Assembly (NCBI GenBank): GCA_016870195.1
Contig: VGCC01000004.1
Location: 1 to 36,842, forward strand
DNA: 36,842 nucleotides
DNA from: Actinomycetota bacterium
Lineage (GTDB): Bacteria > Actinomycetota > Actinomycetes > S36-B12
Direction: 5' to 3'
Shown here: piece after piece, positions 31,855 through 36,842 of the stretch
Numbering within the stretch: position 1 is the first letter of the stretch
Layout: the number at the start of each line of letters is the position of its first letter
Translations under genes and position numbers: made by a program
Notes under the pieces: model-generated
Databases searched by the model: none
What the model was told of the DNA's origin: nothing
Seen by the model: only the letters and a program-made list of their open reading frames with translations

Positions 31855-33402
31855 ATGTCACAACGGGAAAACCTTCCCACGTCAGACCAGGCGTTGCAGC
31901 CTGGTGATCCGGAGACCAAGTCCACCAGCCTGAGGAAAGGTTCCCTCGGTCTGATCGGCATCGTCTTCTTCGTCGTCGCAGCGGCGGCGCCACTTGCCGG
32001 CATGACCGGCGCCTTCCCCGTCGCCATGGGGCTCGGTGTCGGCTCCGGGGCGGCCGGCATGTACGTCGGCGTCGGCCTTCTGCTGCTCATCTTCAGCGTT
32101 GGCTACGCAACCATGACCCACTACGTGACGAACACGGGCGCGTTCTTCGCATATGTGGGACGTGGTCTGGGCATCACCTGGGGCGTGGGTTCGGCCTTCG
32201 CATCGGTGGTGGCCTACATCGCGGTCATGTGGGGCGTGCTGGGCTTCCTCGCGGGACAGCTCACGTTCCAAATGGAGGCGAAGTTCGGTCTCGCCCTCCC
32301 GTGGTGGGTCTACGCATTCATCATCCTCGCCGCGGTATTCGCGCTCTCGGCCGCATCGGTCGATGTGGGTGCGAAGGTTCTCGGCGTCTTGCTGGCCATC
32401 GAGTTGCTCGGACTGGTGGTTCTCGCCCTAGCGATCCTCTTCCAGGGAGGTGGGCCCGACGGCCTTGACTTCGGTGCGTCCTTCTCACCGGCGAGCATCT
32501 TCACCGAAGCGATCCCCGGAGGTATCGGTATCGCATTCGCGTTCGCACTCGCATCCTTTATCGGCTTCGAGGCGACCGCGATCTACGGCGAGGAGTCACG
32601 GGATCCAAAGCGCACGGTGCCGAGGGCCACGTACACCTCGGTGCTGCTCGTCACCGTACTCTTCGCGCTCGTCGGATGGGGGTTGGTGTCCGGCCTCGGT
32701 GCCACCGACATCCAGACGAAGGTTTTCGAGGTCACCGCGATCGACGGCGTGCCCCTGGCCGATCCATCGGCAATCCTCTTCGGTCTGAGCACGGAGTTCG
32801 TCGGCTCATGGCTGACGGAGATCTTCAGCTGGTTGATCCTGACCTCGCTGTTCGCCGCCACGCTCGCATTCCAGAACAGTGCTGCGCGCTACTTCTTTGC
32901 GATGGGGCGTGCGGGAGTCCTTCCCAAGGCCCTGGATCGGACGAACAAGGCCCAGGCGCCGATCATGGCGACCGGACTCGTCACCGTCCTCGGGGTGATC
33001 ATCGTCGTCTTGTCGATGATCTTCGCCTGGGATCCGATCCTGAACATCTTCTACTGGTTCGGGGCTGTTGCGGTGATCGCGATCGTGCTGACCGAGATCC
33101 TGGTGAGCATCGCCGTGATCGTGTACTTCGCGCGCACAAAGCAGGACACGCGCGTGTGGAATACGAAGATCGCGCCGATCATCGCCATCATCGGTCTCGC
33201 CGTGGGCGAATACATGCTCATGGCGCACTTCAACCTGTTCTCCGGTACCTCGTCAACACCTGACGCGCTTGCCTGGGAACACAACACGACAGGGTGGATC
33301 CTCATCCTGTTGCCCTTCGTATTATTCCTCATTGGCCTCATCGTGGGTGCCTCGCGCAAGGGCAAGGAGAACTACGACGCTGTGCACAACTTCGCCAGCT
33401 GA
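31855..33402 (+). CDS. APC-superfamily amino acid/amine permease
   Basis: From ATG 31855 (GGAGGAGAG upstream) the product has 515 residues with about 12 membrane helices. TM1 is LGLIGIVFFVVAAAAPLAGMTG with the APC unwound GAFP-type break, and SFIGFEATAIYGEESRDPKRTVPRATY is the conserved TM6-loop signature. It is a proton- or sodium-coupled importer of an amino acid or amine. A shared operator copy lies just upstream, linking it to the P450, GS-like and meta-cleavage genes, so it may import the cluster's substrate. A strong terminator follows. Confidence 0.9.
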   Translation: MSQRENLPTSDQALQPGDPETKSTSLRKGSLGLIGIVFFVVAAAAPLAGMTGAFPVAMGLGVGSGAAGMYVGVGLLLLIFSVGYATMTHYVTNTGAFFAYVGRGLGITWGVGSAFASVVAYIAVMWGVLGFLAGQLTFQMEAKFGLALPWWVYAFIILAAVFALSAASVDVGAKVLGVLLAIELLGLVVLALAILFQGGGPDGLDFGASFSPASIFTEAIPGGIGIAFAFALASFIGFEATAIYGEESRDPKRTVPRATYTSVLLVTVLFALVGWGLVSGLGATDIQTKVFEVTAIDGVPLADPSAILFGLSTEFVGSWLTEIFSWLILTSLFAATLAFQNSAARYFFAMGRAGVLPKALDRTNKAQAPIMATGLVTVLGVIIVVLSMIFAWDPILNIFYWFGAVAVIAIVLTEILVSIAVIVYFARTKQDTRVWNTKIAPIIAIIGLAVGEYMLMAHFNLFSGTSSTPDALAWEHNTTGWILILLPFVLFLIGLIVGASRKGKENYDAVHNFAS

Positions 33403-33414
33403 AGCACTGTTCGA

Positions 33415-33450
33415 GAAGGGGGGCGCGTCCTGCGCCCCCCTTCTTGTTTC
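33415..33450 (+). terminator. Rho-independent terminator after the permease
   Basis: GAAGGGGGGCGC and GCGCCCCCCTTC form a perfect 12-base stem with a 5-base loop (33415-33443), followed by TTGTTTC. It starts 12 bases after the permease stop. Confidence 0.88.
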
Positions 33451-33480
33451 CCACACCCATGAGCCCTAGGGTCACCAGCG

Positions 33481-34662
33481 ATGACCGTGAACGCGCAGGT
33501 GCGCCCGAACGTCATCGTCGTGATGGGCGTCATCGCGGTGATCGCCTTCACCCTGCGAGTTGGCCTCACGAGCGTTCCCTCGGTCCTCGAGAGCATCCAG
33601 GGATCGACAGGATGGAGCGATGTCACGCTGGGCGCGTTGACGACGATCCCGGTCCTGTGCATGGGTGTCTTCGCGCTCCAGGTGCCGCGCTTCGCTCGGC
33701 GCATCGGGACCCGCGCCGCGGTGACGTTCGGACTCGTTCTCCTCGCGGTGGGGATGGCTGTTCGCGGACTGGAATCCCTGCCATATCTGCTCTTCGTGGC
33801 AGCCTTCCTGGTCGGCCTAGGGATCGCGGTCGTCGCCGGCCTCGTGCCTGCGCTCGTGCGCTCGGTGATGCCCGCGGCGACCGGTCTCGGCTCGGGAATC
33901 TGGACCGCGGTGATGTTCACCGGCGCAGCGCTGGGTGGAGCGCTCACTCCCACCTTCGCTCTGTGGTTCGGATCCTGGGGGTGGGCCCTGGCGGTCTGGG
34001 CAATTCCCGCTGTGCTCGCCGTCCTCCTCTGGTGGCCGACGCCGACGCCGCAGTATGCAGCCATGGCGACATCCCCGGTGCGAATTCGGGAACTCCCATG
34101 GCGCGACCACCGTGCCTGGGCATTGACCCTCTACTCGGCGACGAACTCCATCGTGTTCTACAGCACCGTGGCCTGGTTGGCACCCTCCTACGTCGAACGC
34201 GGAAACTCGCAGGCGGCAGCGGGCGGACTCTTCGGTGTGTACGTCATCGGCACGATCGTCGCCGGTCTCCTCCTGCCCTGGATCGGCCATCGAGTACGAG
34301 GACGCAGATTCCTGCTCGCGATCGTTGTCGTACTGGCCTCCGCAATGCTGCTGGTGATCGGATTCGCACCCGATACCGCAACACTCCCTGTCCTCATCCT
34401 CTTCGGATTCGCATTGAGTGGTTCCTTCGCGCTAGTGCTCGCGTTGCTCAGCGAATACGGCAGCGATGCGGCTGGCTCCGCGCGGCTCACCGCCATGGTC
34501 TTGTTCGTGACCTATGTCCTCGCCGCACTCGGGCCACTGTTCATCGGTGCGCTGATCGCCGCCACCGACTCGTGGCCCCTGGTCTATTCGGTGCTGGCCA
34601 TTCTCTGCCTGGCGCAGGCGGCATTCGTGGTGCCCCTACGGCGCGACGTCAGGATCGGGTGA
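33481..34662 (+). CDS. MFS transporter, CynX/NimT-like
   Basis: The product has 393 residues with about 12 membrane helices, and the loop RFARRIGTRAAVTFGL after TM2 matches the MFS motif A region. The first segment, FTLRVGLTSVPSVLESIQGSTGWSDVTLGALTTIPVLCMG, resembles the CynX/NimT (cyanate, 2-nitroimidazole) group. It may export a toxic intermediate or take up a small polar compound. TAGGGT lies eight bases before the ATG with no Shine-Dalgarno. It converges on and overlaps the fourth P450 gene by 14 bases. Confidence 0.85.
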   Translation: MTVNAQVRPNVIVVMGVIAVIAFTLRVGLTSVPSVLESIQGSTGWSDVTLGALTTIPVLCMGVFALQVPRFARRIGTRAAVTFGLVLLAVGMAVRGLESLPYLLFVAAFLVGLGIAVVAGLVPALVRSVMPAATGLGSGIWTAVMFTGAALGGALTPTFALWFGSWGWALAVWAIPAVLAVLLWWPTPTPQYAAMATSPVRIRELPWRDHRAWALTLYSATNSIVFYSTVAWLAPSYVERGNSQAAAGGLFGVYVIGTIVAGLLLPWIGHRVRGRRFLLAIVVVLASAMLLVIGFAPDTATLPVLILFGFALSGSFALVLALLSEYGSDAAGSARLTAMVLFVTYVLAALGPLFIGALIAATDSWPLVYSVLAILCLAQAAFVVPLRRDVRIG

Positions 34663-35878
34663 CGAGCCGACCAGGCAGTGACGTGATTCCATTGACGAAA
34701 TTCGACGGGGTCCGCACCATCGGCCCGGTGGATTCGAAGCGGAGGCCGCGCTCCACAATCCCCTCGAGCAGGATGCGGATCTCGAGCCTGGCGAGTGGTG
34801 CACCGAGACAGTGATGCGGGCCCTGGGCTCCGAAGGAAATCATCTTGGGCCTGATGGGACGCTCGACATCGAAGGTCAGTGGCTCATCGAAGACCCGTTC
34901 GTCAAAGTTCGCCGAGGCGTACCAGATGACCACTTTGTCGCCCTCGGAGATTGCTACATCGTGGAGGACTGTGTCGCGGGTGGCAGTGCGTCGCATATGC
35001 AGCACAGGTGACGCGTAGCGGATGACTTCTTCGACGGCGTTCGGGATCAGATCGGGGTCCCGATGAAGTTTCTCCAACTCCTCCGGATTGTCCATGAACG
35101 CCCGAATGCCATTGCTGATCGCGGTCCGGGTGGTCTCGTTCCCGGCGAAGACGAGGAGCTGAAACATGTTCGCGTACTCGGCTTCGGTCAGTTGGTCGCC
35201 GTCCACCATGCCGGTGACGAGCGCGGTGACCACGTCGTCGTGGGGATTCTGGCGACGTTCCTCGCCGAGCTTCCTGCCGTAGTCGAACAGGGCGAATGCC
35301 GCGGGTGAGTTGAACGGCAGGAGTTCCAGCGGAGTGGTGTTCCCGTAGGCGTCGGGTGGTAGTTCCGCGCCGCCGGAGACCAGGTGATCGGTGAGCTCGA
35401 CCATGAGATCCGCGTCCTCGGCGGGAACACCGAGGATGCCGACGAGGACGCGAATGGGTAGTGGAGCGGAAATCGCTTCCACCACATCGATCTCCTGCTC
35501 GGCCAGCGCGGCATCGAGCAATGTGCCGGTGATGCTGCGTGCCGTCCCCTCGTAGTCGCGCACGCGTCGCCCAGTGAAGGCGGGCATCCCGAGCTTTCGG
35601 AGCCGCACATGCTCGGGGGGATCGGTATCGATGAGCGAGCGGCGCGCTTCCATCTGCTCCGGAGTGAGATCCCAGATATTCGACATGCCGCGGGCACTCG
35701 AGTACGTCGCCGCATCGCGCGTCACGGTGACCAGGTCCTCGTAGCGCGTCACCGACCAGAACGGACGACCCTCGTACGTGAGGGATGCCACGGGCTCGTT
35801 ATCGCGCATCCGGCGGAACACGTCGTGGGGTATCCCCCGGGCATAGGTGGAGGGGTCGGTGATGTCGACCGCGGTCAT
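34649..35878 (-). CDS. Cytochrome P450, CYP124/125/142-like clan (second copy)
   Basis: A complete 409-residue P450. It has AGNETT (245-250), ExxR at E284-R287, and FGAQGPHHCLG with heme ligand C357. The PVLHMRRTATRD segment and the SNFVNGI tail match the P450 at 19158, so the two are paralogues or close relatives. It overlaps the alcohol dehydrogenase by four bases (ATGA), so its product is probably an alcohol that the dehydrogenase oxidises next. The substrate is unknown. It needs an external ferredoxin, the nearest being at 14961. Confidence 0.92.
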   Translation of the reverse strand: MTAVDITDPSTYARGIPHDVFRRMRDNEPVASLTYEGRPFWSVTRYEDLVTVTRDAATYSSARGMSNIWDLTPEQMEARRSLIDTDPPEHVRLRKLGMPAFTGRRVRDYEGTARSITGTLLDAALAEQEIDVVEAISAPLPIRVLVGILGVPAEDADLMVELTDHLVSGGAELPPDAYGNTTPLELLPFNSPAAFALFDYGRKLGEERRQNPHDDVVTALVTGMVDGDQLTEAEYANMFQLLVFAGNETTRTAISNGIRAFMDNPEELEKLHRDPDLIPNAVEEVIRYASPVLHMRRTATRDTVLHDVAISEGDKVVIWYASANFDERVFDEPLTFDVERPIRPKMISFGAQGPHHCLGAPLARLEIRILLEGIVERGLRFESTGPMVRTPSNFVNGITSLPGRLVTRS

Positions 35879-36840
35879 GACACCGCGCTCGGAACGATGA
35901 CGAACCGACCCTGCACGTCTCCTTTGGCGAGTCGATCATGGGCACCCTGGATGTCGGTGAGTGAGATCACCTCGATCGGGGAGTGGAGCGGGTGTCGTTG
36001 GGCGAGCTCGACCAGTTCGCCCAACTGCGCACGCGTACCCCACACCGAGGTCATGAAGCGCGCTTCGTGCGGCACGGCACCGAAACCGAAGGGGATAGTG
36101 CCTCCGTACAGACCGACCACGACCGCGATGCCCTGGCGAGCAACGTGATCGCGTGCGGTGACCAGGGTCGCCTCCGCCCCGACGAAATCGATGACTGCGG
36201 TGAACGTTCCCTCGACCTCTCCCGGAGCGACGACCTCCTGGGCCCCGAGGTCGCGCGCGATCGCACGCTTGGCATCCGAGGCATCCACAACCGTGATGTG
36301 TGCGTTGGACTGGGCGGCGAGGAACTGCAGACCGAACTGGCCCAATCCACCCGCGCCGATCACGAGTGCCCGCGGTGCGCCTGCCTCCCGGAGCGTGGGG
36401 AGGACGTGGCTGACGGCGCGGTAGGCGGTGAGACCGCCACAGGCCAAAGGAGCCGCATGCGACGGATCGAGGTCCCCGAGCGGAACGAGATACCCCTCGT
36501 CGGGCACGGCCATGAGTTCGGCATAACCGCCATCGCGAACCAACCCCGCCTCGGTCGCGTTTGGGCAGATCATCTCCTGTGCGGACGAGCACGCCCAGCA
36601 GTCCGGCTTCCGGCAGCCCCAACACGCGTAGACCAGGACGGGGCCGAGCCGGGGGTGACGCGCGGCCACCTCGTGCCCGAGGATGACCGGCAGTGTCGTC
36701 GGATAGTCCCCGGCGGCCGCATGGAGGTCCGAATGGCAGATCCCGCAGGCGAGTACTTCCACCACCGTGTCCCGGCGGGGGTCGGGCACCTCCTGGAGTT
36801 CCAGGGGACTGCCCGGCTCGGTCAGCACCACAGCGCGCAT
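35875..36840 (-). CDS. Zinc-dependent alcohol dehydrogenase (MDR family)
   Basis: The product has 321 residues. The catalytic zinc site is C32 (ACGICHSDLH) with H56 and E57 in GHEV. The structural zinc site is Cys-rich (C73/C76, C81, C84, C92). The NAD(P) loop is VIGAGGLGQFGLQ (about 155-167). It oxidises alcohols or reduces aldehydes. The start ATG lies two bases from the window edge, so an upstream start cannot be excluded. It is first in a two-gene unit with the P450, suggesting consecutive oxidation of one substrate. Confidence 0.88.
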   Translation of the reverse strand: MRAVVLTEPGSPLELQEVPDPRRDTVVEVLACGICHSDLHAAAGDYPTTLPVILGHEVAARHPRLGPVLVYACWGCRKPDCWACSSAQEMICPNATEAGLVRDGGYAELMAVPDEGYLVPLGDLDPSHAAPLACGGLTAYRAVSHVLPTLREAGAPRALVIGAGGLGQFGLQFLAAQSNAHITVVDASDAKRAIARDLGAQEVVAPGEVEGTFTAVIDFVGAEATLVTARDHVARQGIAVVVGLYGGTIPFGFGAVPHEARFMTSVWGTRAQLGELVELAQRHPLHSPIEVISLTDIQGAHDRLAKGDVQGRFVIVPSAVS

Positions 36841-36842
36841 GG

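Noticed and set aside
1005-36840. P450-rich natural product biosynthetic cluster
   Set aside because: No polyketide, nonribosomal peptide, terpene or RiPP core gene is present. Ring-cleavage, FAH and CoA-ligase enzymes point to catabolism.

Overview
The window is GC-rich DNA that looks like a high-GC Gram-positive actinomycete. The reasons are frequent GTG starts, genes packed with 1-14 base overlaps, promoters with a TANNNT -10 box exactly six bases before the start codon (leaderless transcripts), four soluble class-I-type cytochrome P450s, an LLM-family (F420/FMN) oxidoreductase, a ROK repressor and an actinobacterial-type FlgN/FlgK pair. No species can be named from the sequence alone.

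Layout. (1) 1-3165: two divergent P450s, the left one cut by the window edge and resembling the CYP255 (GcoA) aromatic O-demethylases, followed by a fumarylacetoacetate-hydrolase (FAH) family gene. (2) 3248-4684: an intact tRNA-Lys(UUU) whose 3' part is repeated 1,364 bases downstream (40 of 41 bases), bounding a small decayed integrative element with an IS481-type transposase stub and a toxin-antitoxin pair whose toxin is frameshifted. (3) 4687-12211: a non-catabolic stretch with a DUF1905 protein, a wrecked flagellar locus (flgN with a one-base shift in a C run, then flgK cut after about 100 codons and fused in frame to the tail of a DUF4397 protein), a potassium channel, a secreted trypsin-like protease, a very acidic small protein coupled to a secreted HNH nuclease, and xylulokinase with a ROK repressor. 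(4) 12212-19042: a minus-strand operon with a homoprotocatechuate-type meta-cleavage set (semialdehyde dehydrogenase, class III extradiol dioxygenase, FAH-type isomerase/decarboxylase), a 3Fe-4S ferredoxin, its reductase, a protein of unknown function, and a MarR regulator upstream. (5) 19158-28850: a P450, a class I glutamine amidotransferase, two glutamine-synthetase-like ligases, a VapBC pair, an LLM oxidoreductase, an acetoacetate-decarboxylase-fold protein, a TetR regulator, and a NicX-like 2,5-dihydroxypyridine dioxygenase with a NicD-like hydrolase. (6) 28926-36840: an acyl-CoA-dehydrogenase-fold enzyme, an aryl-CoA ligase, an APC permease, an MFS exporter, a fourth P450 and a zinc alcohol dehydrogenase.

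How it may work together (inference). The right two thirds reads as a catabolic supercluster for an aromatic or N-heterocyclic amine. The permease would import it, GS-like enzymes would gamma-glutamylate the amine, P450s fed by the single ferredoxin and reductase would hydroxylate or demethylate it, the amidotransferase would remove the glutamyl group, and two ring-cleavage branches (HpaD-like and NicX/NicD-like) would open the ring. Five promoter regions across 13 kb share an 18-base operator (core TT-N-GG-NC-CCG-AACGA), which suggests one repressor, MarR or TetR, controls the set. A perfectly mirrored divergent promoter at 28851-28925 drives the two ring and acyl-CoA operons.
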